Shown in pieces: positions 29,136 through 38,238 of a stretch of DNA of 64,000 nt. The notes beneath the pieces were generated by a model, which was given only the letters and a program-made list of their open reading frames with translations, was not told where the DNA came from and made no database searches. The DNA is taken from assembly GCA_022426155.1 (NCBI GenBank), contig JAKMEE010000032.1, positions 62,001 through 126,000 on the forward strand, written 5' to 3'. Position numbers and translations under genes: made by a program. Source of the DNA: Candidatus Poseidonia sp. (GTDB lineage: Archaea > Thermoplasmatota > Poseidoniia > Poseidoniales > Poseidoniaceae). The number at the start of each line of letters is the position of its first letter. Within the stretch, counting starts at the first letter, position 1.

Positions 29136-30890
29136 TTAACTTCCTGCTTCTTGTTCAATTTGATCTCGGTCACTCACTCCGTTGTCATCGGAGTCTTCTG
29201 ATGTGGGTGAGGTTCCAAGGGCTTCCTCGAGCGTATCGCCGAGTCGGTCTCCATCGCTGTCCAATACATCTGCTTCATCCAATGCAAATACGATACTCAT
29301 TCCATCATTGCTTTGCATTTGGCGGATTCTGCCTTGCCATGTCATGGATTGGTTGGCATGGAGCTCATCAACACCGATGGCTTGAGATTCAAGATTCAGT
29401 TGGATGGATTGATTCGACCCATCTCTGAATAATTTCCATTCGCCATCTTCCATGACAGCTTTTCCATTTAGCAAGACGTTCTGGTCCCTTGAATATCCCC
29501 ATTGTGTGGCTCCATCATCCCATAGCAGTGTTCGGGCCGAGGGTACTGTGCCGAGGGTATAATCATGCACCACCAATCGAATTCTCATGTCTTCATCGTC
29601 CCAATTTACCGAGACATTGGCAATAATGTTCTGGCCTGATTCAAGCCATGCGGTTCTTGGGCTTGGGAAATTGACGGCAATGGTGGTCTGTCCTGGCATA
29701 TAGGCGGCGGTATCAACAAGGTAGCCTTCTTCGTCTTCAACAGAGGGTTCAACGGCATATTTTACGTAAGCAGAGAGTGTGTAAGTCGCATCAGGATTAT
29801 CGACCATAGCGACAGGGTTTCCAGAGAGCATAGCCAAGAGTGTCATGGGTGTTTGGGGGTCAACCAATTGAGGTGAATCCTGGCCCGAAGCATCGATGCA
29901 CCAGTTGTTTACGGCTGTTGACCATAACAATCGCCCGCTCACCGTCTGGAGGGTTCCATCTACGGGAGAAGTGGCTTCTGACGCTCGATCTTCATCGCTG
30001 GGGTTCAGGCAAATCTTACTGTTGCCAGGTCCCACTAATTCCCACGTACTTTCACCGGTTAATACAACACCTGCCATGTCAACGATTTGACCGGATTGGT
30101 AACTCCAGGTCGCTTCAGCGCTCCAATCGAGGAGCGGGACATTGACCACGTGATTGCGGTCGAGATAAATGTCCGTGCCTTGGACCTGTAGGCTCCATCG
30201 AAGGTCCCGTTGTTGGTAGGATAAAATTCCAATGACATCGACTTTGGAAGTGGCTTCAATCCATTGCCCCGTCCCCGAACGGATGGTGAGGTGCAGTTGG
30301 TGCTCAGAATTCCCCCAACTTGGGTGGTCGCCAAGGTAAGCGGAATTGAAGGTCGTGTCGGGAGAAATTGTTTCTCCGATGAATCCAGTCAATTGTATCG
30401 CCACTCCTTCGTAGGCTTGAGGGTTTTGAGCCACATTTGCGATGGCTAAGATTTCAATGTCGGGGACGTCCTCTGGCGACCATTCAAAAGCGCCTGCGCC
30501 CAAAGATTGTATCCAAATGCGCCCATCGTATTCAATGACGTTACCCATCACCGTTACCGTCGTTCCGATAGGTGGCATCTCGGCAGGTCGAAACCATCGT
30601 GCTTCAACCACGCCCGTGCCGTCATCGATGATAGCATCAATACGGTCATCACCCGATGAATACGGATCTTCAACCCAAGAGATGAGCATGCCTTCGACTT
30701 TCACATTCTCACTCTTGTATTCGAGCAGCGACTCGACTTGAATCACTTCAGGCTCCCTTACATAGGCATACCAGTTGAGGGTTGCAACAAGGAAAATTGA
30801 AAGTGCGAACATGACCCATAATTGTTGTCCCCGTGTTTCTGGATCATCATTCGTAATACGATCCATGAGGTCCTTGACAACATCCGCCAT
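29136..30890 (-). CDS. Membrane-anchored exported protein with OB-fold-like domains and C-terminal Ca-binding (TSP3-like) repeat
   Basis: N-terminal TM; VKVEGMLISWVEDP...DAIIDDGTGVVEARWF...GTTVTVMGNVIEYDGRIWIQ OB-fold-like pattern; DSDGDRLGDTLEEALGTSPTSEDSDDNGVSD. Confidence 0.65.
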   Translation of the reverse strand: MADVVKDLMDRITNDDPETRGQQLWVMFALSIFLVATLNWYAYVREPEVIQVESLLEYKSENVKVEGMLISWVEDPYSSGDDRIDAIIDDGTGVVEARWFRPAEMPPIGTTVTVMGNVIEYDGRIWIQSLGAGAFEWSPEDVPDIEILAIANVAQNPQAYEGVAIQLTGFIGETISPDTTFNSAYLGDHPSWGNSEHQLHLTIRSGTGQWIEATSKVDVIGILSYQQRDLRWSLQVQGTDIYLDRNHVVNVPLLDWSAEATWSYQSGQIVDMAGVVLTGESTWELVGPGNSKICLNPSDEDRASEATSPVDGTLQTVSGRLLWSTAVNNWCIDASGQDSPQLVDPQTPMTLLAMLSGNPVAMVDNPDATYTLSAYVKYAVEPSVEDEEGYLVDTAAYMPGQTTIAVNFPSPRTAWLESGQNIIANVSVNWDDEDMRIRLVVHDYTLGTVPSARTLLWDDGATQWGYSRDQNVLLNGKAVMEDGEWKLFRDGSNQSIQLNLESQAIGVDELHANQSMTWQGRIRQMQSNDGMSIVFALDEADVLDSDGDRLGDTLEEALGTSPTSEDSDDNGVSDRDQIEQEAGS

Positions 30891-30978
30891 GTACATCTGA
30901 CAAATTAATGGCGTTTATTCATTCGCATTTCCCTGTCTGCGATAACTGCTTAAAGCGGAAGGGTCACCGACCAGTTGA

Positions 30979-32280
30979 ATGTCAAAGCGTGACCGTGTGA
31001 TTCGCGATGAAATCCATCGTGATATTTTGGTGCCAGCACACCATGCTCGTATCATTGATACGCCTGAGTTCCAAAGGCTCCGTTCCATTCAACAATTGTC
31101 AACTTGTGAGTATGTTTTTCCCGCTGCAACCCATAACCGATTCGCTCACTCACTTGGGGCCTATTTTCTCGCAGGAGAATTAGCAGAACATCTTCACGAA
31201 GTCCATCCTGGATTAATGTCGCCGGAGGACGAAGAATTGGTCCGTCTTGCCGCCCTACTCCATGATATCGGACATCCACCCTATTCTCACCTACTGGAAA
31301 CCCCTCGAGTGTTTGCAACCTTTGCCTCCCATGAGGCTTGGGGGCGTAAAATGCTTGAATCGAATGGGACAGAAATTGGACAGGTTGTCAGAGAAGTTCT
31401 GGGGGATGAGCGCCTCGGCCGACTGTTTGCACTCATGAATGGAGACGATACCCATAACGGCCATCCCATTCCTAAATATCTCAAAGAAATTGTGAGCAGT
31501 CAATTAGATGTGGATCGCATGGATTACATGATTCGTGACCAAGCCAACACAGGAGCTCAAATTGGTGGCTTTGATAGTGCTCGTGTAATTCGTGCGCTGC
31601 GAGTTGGTGATGACGGCCGGTTTTATGTCAAACAATGGGGTCTACCCGCCATTGAAGCATATTTAGTAACTCGATATCACATGTATCAACAAGTCTATTT
31701 CCATAAGGTCAACATGCTTACTCAATCCTATTTGGTCAATATGCTGGTGCGTGCAAAAGAACTTGCAATCGCTGGTGAGTTGGTTCTGAGGCCAGAATTG
31801 AGCGATATGCTTCTCAATGACGAATTGACTCCTGCCCAATACGCCACACTCAATGACGCTCACATCAAAGTTGAACTCTCTACTTGGGCTCATCACTCAG
31901 ACAAGAAGCTGGCGGGATTAGCCCGTCGTTTGCTTTCACGCAAGGATTTCCACAAATCTCTACGAATTGATCAACTCACCCTCGAGATGAGTGACATCAT
32001 CATGCCACGCATCCATGAAGAGTTAATCGTGGCTGGTTATGATCCTGAGATGGATTTGGTCCAAGCCACCATACGAAAACGAGGATATCTCCCTTACACA
32101 GAGGGGATTGTACTCGAAGACGGACGCGATGCATCCGAACATTCAGCTTTGATTCGTTCCTTGGTTCAAAACGATGAGCAATCTCTCATTTTTGTGCCCG
32201 AAAACATTCGGGATGACATGGAGCAAAAGGTACGTGAATGGATTAAACCGTCACAATCATCCCTCGCACAATTCGATTGA
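30979..32280 (+). CDS. HD-superfamily phosphohydrolase (COG1078/SAMHD1-like)
   Basis: TPEFQRLRSIQQLS, HNRFAHSLGAY, ALLHDIGHPPYSH, SSQLDVDRMDYMIRD. Confidence 0.92.
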   Translation: MSKRDRVIRDEIHRDILVPAHHARIIDTPEFQRLRSIQQLSTCEYVFPAATHNRFAHSLGAYFLAGELAEHLHEVHPGLMSPEDEELVRLAALLHDIGHPPYSHLLETPRVFATFASHEAWGRKMLESNGTEIGQVVREVLGDERLGRLFALMNGDDTHNGHPIPKYLKEIVSSQLDVDRMDYMIRDQANTGAQIGGFDSARVIRALRVGDDGRFYVKQWGLPAIEAYLVTRYHMYQQVYFHKVNMLTQSYLVNMLVRAKELAIAGELVLRPELSDMLLNDELTPAQYATLNDAHIKVELSTWAHHSDKKLAGLARRLLSRKDFHKSLRIDQLTLEMSDIIMPRIHEELIVAGYDPEMDLVQATIRKRGYLPYTEGIVLEDGRDASEHSALIRSLVQNDEQSLIFVPENIRDDMEQKVREWIKPSQSSLAQFD

Positions 32281-32324
32281 ATCCAACAGAAGGTTCATGA
32301 CAATCCATCTCCGCCCAATCGTTA

Positions 32325-32398
32325 GGGCCTGTAGCTTAGTTGGTTAGAGCACCCGGCTCATAACCGGGAGGTCAGGGGTTCAACTCCCTTCGGGCCCA
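32325..32398 (+). tRNA. tRNA with CAT anticodon (elongator Met or Ile2)
   Basis: GGGCCTG...CGGGCCC acceptor, CCCGG-CTCATAA-CCGGG anticodon arm, T-arm AGGGGTTCAACTCCCTT; no encoded CCA. Confidence 0.92.
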
Positions 32399-32488
32399 CT
32401 TTTTCATGAATTGATTGACTGATTTCAGCACAACAAGCCCACAATGGTTATGTGTGGGGGGTCTGTGGGGAGACTATTGGGTGAGACA

Positions 32489-33424
32489 ATGTCAGCATGG
32501 AAGCGTATGGTCGTTCTGATGAGCATTTACCTTTGTTCTATTTTGATGGTGGCAGTTCCTGCCTCCGCTCAACTCTCCGGTGCTGCGGTTTCTATGACCT
32601 GTGCACCAGGGCAAATCCAAGTTGAAGTCAAGCCTGGTGCCACTCTTACAGGGTACACTACCTGTACAGTTTCAAACCCCACGGCGTACGTTGAGAAAGT
32701 GGCCATCGTTGTCACAAGTGATGGTCTTGCAACCGCCGCACCCGGGGACATGTATGTCGGAGCCGGGCAAGAAGTCGACTTCCAAGTTGTGGTTCGTGCT
32801 AATCCTTACATGCAAATGCAATCCCGTCAACTGACTGTTTCTGCAACCGTTCAGGAATTGAATAACGTCCCACCTCCCAACACCGCTTCATCGCAAGTTA
32901 ACGCATTGATCAACATCATGCAGTTCAGCATTGTTCAAGTTGAAGCTGTTGAACCATTTGTTCAACTCATGCCCAAGACCGACAAGAACTTTCAGTTCAA
33001 GGTCTACAATTTCGGCAATCAAATTGACCGAATGAAAATTGGTGTGACCGAGAACACCCGTGAGTCCCTTGAAGAGGCAGGATTCACAGTCAACCTCCCA
33101 CAAAACGTTGTGACCATTGAGCCCAACGCTGCTCCCGAAACTGCTCGTATCATGGTGCGAACACCAAAGAACCAAGGTTGGTCCGATGCTTATCACGTGC
33201 TCGAATTCTTCGCTGAGTCTGACTTTGCTTGTCAAAACGGTGGATGTAACCGAGAGTCCCAGATGATCACAGTATACGTCCGTGGTGTCTATCTCCCAGG
33301 CTTCGAAGTCGTTCCGGCGATGTCTATGCTTGTTCTTGCCGCTGCAGTGGCTGGACGCCGGTTCCTCGCTGATGAAGAGGAAGAAGGCGATTTGGTGTGG
33401 AGAGAATCCGCTCCCGGCCTCTAA
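32489..33424 (+). CDS. Secreted, C-terminally membrane-anchored Ig-like (COG1361/NEW3-like) protein
   Basis: Signal peptide MSAWKRMVVLMSIYLCSILMVAVPASA, beta-rich body, C-terminal TM and acidic tail. Confidence 0.7.
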   Translation: MSAWKRMVVLMSIYLCSILMVAVPASAQLSGAAVSMTCAPGQIQVEVKPGATLTGYTTCTVSNPTAYVEKVAIVVTSDGLATAAPGDMYVGAGQEVDFQVVVRANPYMQMQSRQLTVSATVQELNNVPPPNTASSQVNALINIMQFSIVQVEAVEPFVQLMPKTDKNFQFKVYNFGNQIDRMKIGVTENTRESLEEAGFTVNLPQNVVTIEPNAAPETARIMVRTPKNQGWSDAYHVLEFFAESDFACQNGGCNRESQMITVYVRGVYLPGFEVVPAMSMLVLAAAVAGRRFLADEEEEGDLVWRESAPGL

Positions 33425-33509
33425 GTAAAGGTCTCAAAACTGCAAAACCCTTCTCTCAAAAAGGGGTTGGTTTCTTAACACCCAGTACTCAACCAAGTCT
33501 TAACGGGGA

Positions 33510-34733
33510 TTGACAATGAGTGGATTACTGGATAAAGCAAAGGCTGCCCAAGGGTTAGAAGATGAACCAAAAGAGCCTGTACCCGACCCCGTGAAGGTTG
33601 CAAGCCCAGCACAAACGATTTCTTCAGCTCCTTCAGGTTCTCCAGATACCGCAACCAAACTAACTTTGGGCGGTTGGGTCATCATCTTACTCGGAGCGAT
33701 TCTATCTCTCCAAGGCGGGGCATGGGGCTTCGCCGTTGTGAGCATAGTCGTTGTTCTTGGAATCGGTGCCATTGTTCAGGCTGACCGCATGCGTGGCAGC
33801 ATCAGTAAACCCAAACTCTACGCCACCGTAGTCGTGGCATTGCTGGTCGCCTCTGGCCCTTACATTCTGGTTATGGTGTTCCCATCGAACGCCAACATTG
33901 CCGTGACCGATATCAGCATTGACGAAGACAATGACGAACTTGATTTTGCTATCCGTGGTAGTTTCTCCTCCGTGGATATTGAAATCCTCTCCGGTGGTGA
34001 AAGCCTTTGGCAAGGTTCAGCGGAGATGACGAGCCAAATCAAGCGTTTCAATGTACCAATCAACGAATTCTTTGATGGAAATACTGAGACCCATGATGGT
34101 ACTGTAATCAAGACTTACACCCTATCGGCAACCTCTTCAAATGGAAACAGCGTTGAACTGGACATCAATTCTCGACATCTTACACGGCAAGCGCAAAACG
34201 GAGGTGTACAGTTCTCCACCTTTGTCTCAACCGATGAGGGCAGTAGTGCCAGTGGGAGTTCGTCAACGATAGAGGGCTTGAGGTTGGAGGCATTTGTTGG
34301 TCTGTTTTCTGATGGAGAAAAAGCCATGGACGACGGAAAACACAGTTATGCATTGAGCAATAACATGAGGGCTTTTGTTGGTCAACAAACTTACACGGTC
34401 ACCATTACTTCCCCAGGAGGATCACAATACACACATCCTGTTGTGACACTCGACGGGGATGTAGCGAAAATGATCTCCACTCATTCAGGTGCAAAATCTT
34501 CAGCAGTGTTCGGGTTCCTTCCTTTGTCCGGAACTGCGGTTGATACTGAAGGATTTGAATATGTGGAAAAGGATGAATTCTTTGATGGAAATGGATGTTA
34601 TGACTTCACACTCTCGGTAACAAATGTCAATCTTGGGCCAGAGTATTCTGATGCGTTCACTGTAGTTGACTCGTGGGAAATTAATTGGGACAGCGATAAT
34701 GAAGACGAGCGTAAATCAAATCCAGCTTGCTGA
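33510..34733 (+). CDS. Hypothetical membrane protein with large extracytoplasmic beta-rich domain
   Basis: 407 aa; Pro/Ser N-terminal segment, three TM helices, then secreted-like domain. Confidence 0.65.
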   Translation: MTMSGLLDKAKAAQGLEDEPKEPVPDPVKVASPAQTISSAPSGSPDTATKLTLGGWVIILLGAILSLQGGAWGFAVVSIVVVLGIGAIVQADRMRGSISKPKLYATVVVALLVASGPYILVMVFPSNANIAVTDISIDEDNDELDFAIRGSFSSVDIEILSGGESLWQGSAEMTSQIKRFNVPINEFFDGNTETHDGTVIKTYTLSATSSNGNSVELDINSRHLTRQAQNGGVQFSTFVSTDEGSSASGSSSTIEGLRLEAFVGLFSDGEKAMDDGKHSYALSNNMRAFVGQQTYTVTITSPGGSQYTHPVVTLDGDVAKMISTHSGAKSSAVFGFLPLSGTAVDTEGFEYVEKDEFFDGNGCYDFTLSVTNVNLGPEYSDAFTVVDSWEINWDSDNEDERKSNPAC

Positions 34734-35008
34734 ATTCCTTTGATACCCTGAGAATGTGATCAAGGGTGAATCTTCGAACGGTAAATCAAGCGACATCGAG
34801 ATTCCAACAAGATTCACGAGACGTGAAGCACAAAACGCTGGAGTTCGGATTGATGTGGCTTCTTACGAGAGTTGAGTGCTTATCCTCCAGTAGCGTTCAG
34901 GTTCAACATCGCCTCGATGTAGCGTGGTGTCATGAAGATGAAATTGAGAGGAATCACGGGGTAAGATCTTCTGTGATGCCGATAAAGCCACTGACTTGAA
35001 TGAGGAAA

Positions 35009-36700
35009 TCATTCAGATTCAGTAGGGTCTTCCCTGCCATCGGTAAATTCAGTAATGTGGTCGTATTGTTTCGCTTTTGAAATTTTTGAAACCCACAGGG
35101 CCCCACCGCCAAAGATTCCGACAGCTATCGCCCAAATTACGAGTGGCTTGTCTGGAATTTCATCTCCATACGACCATGTGACTGGCTCTGAAGTGACTCC
35201 ATTGGCATCGGTGACTGTTGATGCAACATCATTCAAAGCCAATGGGATAAAAGGTTTGCAAGTGAGACCTACATTCACAGCTTCATACATGTACCATGTG
35301 ATCGGGATAGTTTTCGTTTCTCCTGCTTCAAGTGAAGCCATGATGGTTGAAGGTGCTGTGTCGGCATCGAATTCACCGACATAGCAACGGAAGTTTGGGG
35401 TTGCAGCAACATCCCCGGTGTTGGTGACGGTCATCATCAATCCAAGACTTCGATTAACTTCAGCTCCAACATTCTCTGGTTCAAGGCTGACAACCTCAAT
35501 CAATGGGAATGGAACTTCCACTGTGGCAAATGGGACTCGAGGAGCATCAAACGTGGTCGAAAAGACACCCCAATTACTTGTAATGGAGAGGGTGATCGTA
35601 CCATTATCTTCGCCCAAATTCCCATTTCCATCCATCCATTCCACAATTCGCTTATGCTCGGTGGAACCCTTTCCATCCACCAAAACGATTTCACCGTTTT
35701 CATCCGTCAAATCATTCCAGTCTGCTTCGGCGTACCCGAGGTCATAGATGTCTAAACTACCGTTTGGAATGTTCGTGGTAAGGACCCGTTGAGATAGCAA
35801 TCGAATCCAAGCATCTGTGCTTCCTCCAGTCCCTTGGGAATTGAGGTAACTAATGCTTGCGTCATCATGCAAGATGATGTCTTCATCGCTACGTGATCCA
35901 CTAAGGATGGAATTAAGCACATCGAGTGAACCTGTAGCAGGGACATCAATCGGTGCACTACCTGTGAGTGTGGACCCACTTACGATGCAAGAACCTGGGC
36001 ATGAAATATTGGCTCCGTAAACATGCGCTTGTGAAAGGTCCATACTTCCTTCAACTATCACATCAAAAGCGGATTGAAACCAATAAAGTGGTGCGTTGAG
36101 GGTTTCAATTTGCTCTGCTTTGATGGTCTGGCTTGTGCCTCCATTGTAGATGGCCTTGGCCCACAAAACATAGCTCCCCATCGCCGAAGTAAAGCCTCCT
36201 GATTCAAAGGTGAACGCCAACTCAGTTCCGTCGAGTGAAACATCAAATTGAACCATATCGCTTCCTGATGCGTTGATTGTCTGGTTTTCATGAGTGATTA
36301 GCAAATGTCTCCCTTCAATGATTTCATGATCGAATTTCAACTGGACTACTCCTTCATCTGCGACATCACCGAAGTTCATCGAGATGGTGCTGTACCCAGG
36401 CCCAATAAGGAGGCCGGCGTTGAGGTCTTCATTGAGTAAAGCTCCATTCATAATACGTAATTCACCGCCTTGTTCAACGGTGATTGATGAACCAGTTTCC
36501 ATGGTAATGTTGGCAGAAACGGTGAGGCTTGTCCCGTTCAGAACAGTGTGATGTCCGTTCATTGTACCTTCTTCAGACCAGGTTTCATCTCCATTTGATG
36601 TTGTCGTCTCTCCACCAGCGGGTGGTGCGGCTGATGCAAGTGGCATCATCACCATGAGCAGGCAAAGAAAGAATGTGGCGCCATTTTGTGAGTTTCGCAT
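35009..36700 (-). CDS. Secreted surface protein with C-terminal TM anchor
   Basis: Signal peptide MRNSQNGATFFLCLLMVMMPLASA; many N-x-S/T sequons; TM VIWAIAVGIFGGGALWV. Confidence 0.75.
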   Translation of the reverse strand: MRNSQNGATFFLCLLMVMMPLASAAPPAGGETTTSNGDETWSEEGTMNGHHTVLNGTSLTVSANITMETGSSITVEQGGELRIMNGALLNEDLNAGLLIGPGYSTISMNFGDVADEGVVQLKFDHEIIEGRHLLITHENQTINASGSDMVQFDVSLDGTELAFTFESGGFTSAMGSYVLWAKAIYNGGTSQTIKAEQIETLNAPLYWFQSAFDVIVEGSMDLSQAHVYGANISCPGSCIVSGSTLTGSAPIDVPATGSLDVLNSILSGSRSDEDIILHDDASISYLNSQGTGGSTDAWIRLLSQRVLTTNIPNGSLDIYDLGYAEADWNDLTDENGEIVLVDGKGSTEHKRIVEWMDGNGNLGEDNGTITLSITSNWGVFSTTFDAPRVPFATVEVPFPLIEVVSLEPENVGAEVNRSLGLMMTVTNTGDVAATPNFRCYVGEFDADTAPSTIMASLEAGETKTIPITWYMYEAVNVGLTCKPFIPLALNDVASTVTDANGVTSEPVTWSYGDEIPDKPLVIWAIAVGIFGGGALWVSKISKAKQYDHITEFTDGREDPTESE

Positions 36701-36803
36701 GACGAGAAGGGTGGGGGGGCGTAGCAATAAGGCTTGGGCAGGGCGTCAATCCTCAGAAGTGTTTCGCGAAGGGCTTATTCATCTCCGCACATGGAGTCAC
36801 ATC

Positions 36804-38096
36804 ATGGAGGATGCAACGGTCTTGGTCATTGGCAGTGGCGGGCGAGAGCATGCACTCTGTTTAGCCTTGACCCAATCAACCCGTGTGGGTTCAATCCATT
36901 GTTCACCTGGGAACGCAGGAACCGCTTTACTGGGAGTTAATCATCGATTGGAGAATAACGCCACATCCACCATCATTTCACTCGCCAAGAAACTCAACAC
37001 GGACTTGATTGTCGTGGGCCCAGAGGCTCCTTTGTGTGAGGGACTCGCAGATGCTTGCGCTGAACAAGGGCTTGCGTGTTTTGGTCCTGTTGCAGCACTC
37101 GCCCATCTTGAGGGTTCAAAACTTCACGCCAAGCAAACCATGAGGGCTGCAGGCGTCCCTACCGCTGATTTCCAAACTCTTGATGAGGCATCGGATATTG
37201 AAGCTGCCTTGGATGCCTACGCAGGCCAGCCATGGGTGGTCAAGCGTAATGTATTGGCCGGAGGTAAAGGTGTGGTGGTTACCTCTGACAGAAGTGAGGC
37301 CAAAGATTTCATTGAATCTTCCATTGCTCTAGATGGGATGGTCCTTCTGGAAGCCTTCTTGCCTGGAGAAGAAGCCAGCATGTTGGTCATTATGGACGGG
37401 TCAAGTTACGTTTCACTTCCAGCCAGCCAAGATCACAAGCGAGCCTACGATGGTGACCAGGGGCCCAACACCGGTGGGATGGGCGCCTATTGCCCAGCCC
37501 CAATCGTGACTTCTGAAGTGAGTGAGAAAATACATCGGAGAATTCTCCAACCCATGCATGACCATTTGGCATCTCAACCAACTCCATACAGGGGTGTTCT
37601 CTTTGTGGGTTTGATGATTGATGAACACGATGATCCCTATGTTGTTGAATTCAATGTGCGATTCGGGGATCCCGAATGTCAAGTCACTCTCCCGCTCATC
37701 AAGACCGACCTCTATGAGATCCTTCATGGGGCGGCCAACGATCGATTGAAAGATGTCAAGGTCGACTTCCACCATGCTTCTGCATTGACGGTTGTTTTGG
37801 CCTCTGAAGGCTATCCTGCGTCTCCAATCAAGGGGAGAACCATCCAAGGTTTAGAGGCAGGTATGGGTCGGATGAATTACGGCTCCTCATGGATCAACAT
37901 TGCTGGTGTTTCAATGAGCGAGAAAGACACCTACATCGCTTCTGGGGGCCGCGTTCTTGCTTGCACAGGTTTAGCAACATCGCTCGGCGAAGCACATGAG
38001 ATTGCCTACGCTATTTTGTCAACGCTTGAACTTGAAGGTGGTCATTACCGAAAGGACATCGGATTCCGTGCCATCTCCGGCGCCAATGGTATTTGA
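36804..38096 (+). CDS. purD: Phosphoribosylamine--glycine ligase
   Basis: VLVIGSGGREHALCLAL, CSPGNAGT, VVGPEAPLCEGLAD, QDHKRAYDGDQGPNTGGMGAY; start trimmed to MEDATVLV. Confidence 0.94.
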   Translation: MEDATVLVIGSGGREHALCLALTQSTRVGSIHCSPGNAGTALLGVNHRLENNATSTIISLAKKLNTDLIVVGPEAPLCEGLADACAEQGLACFGPVAALAHLEGSKLHAKQTMRAAGVPTADFQTLDEASDIEAALDAYAGQPWVVKRNVLAGGKGVVVTSDRSEAKDFIESSIALDGMVLLEAFLPGEEASMLVIMDGSSYVSLPASQDHKRAYDGDQGPNTGGMGAYCPAPIVTSEVSEKIHRRILQPMHDHLASQPTPYRGVLFVGLMIDEHDDPYVVEFNVRFGDPECQVTLPLIKTDLYEILHGAANDRLKDVKVDFHHASALTVVLASEGYPASPIKGRTIQGLEAGMGRMNYGSSWINIAGVSMSEKDTYIASGGRVLACTGLATSLGEAHEIAYAILSTLELEGGHYRKDIGFRAISGANGI

Positions 38097-38238
38097 AGCA
38101 ACGGGTAAATGAGATTCCTTGAAAACGGGGTATAGAGGGCACATTCATAGTTGAGTGGAACCCGTCACCTTCAAGAGGGGTTTGCAAGTGGCCAAAACGC
38201 TCAGCCTCTAGGCTGGACGTTGAATTGAGGGAAACACA

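Noticed and set aside
33446-33468. AACCC...GGGTT hairpin between 33424 and 33510 as a terminator
   Set aside because: Short interrupted stem without a strong T-tract; archaeal termination does not require such hairpins.
34766-34999. 77-aa plus-strand ORF between two surface protein genes
   Set aside because: No domain, no hydrophobic or signal pattern, not convincing as coding.
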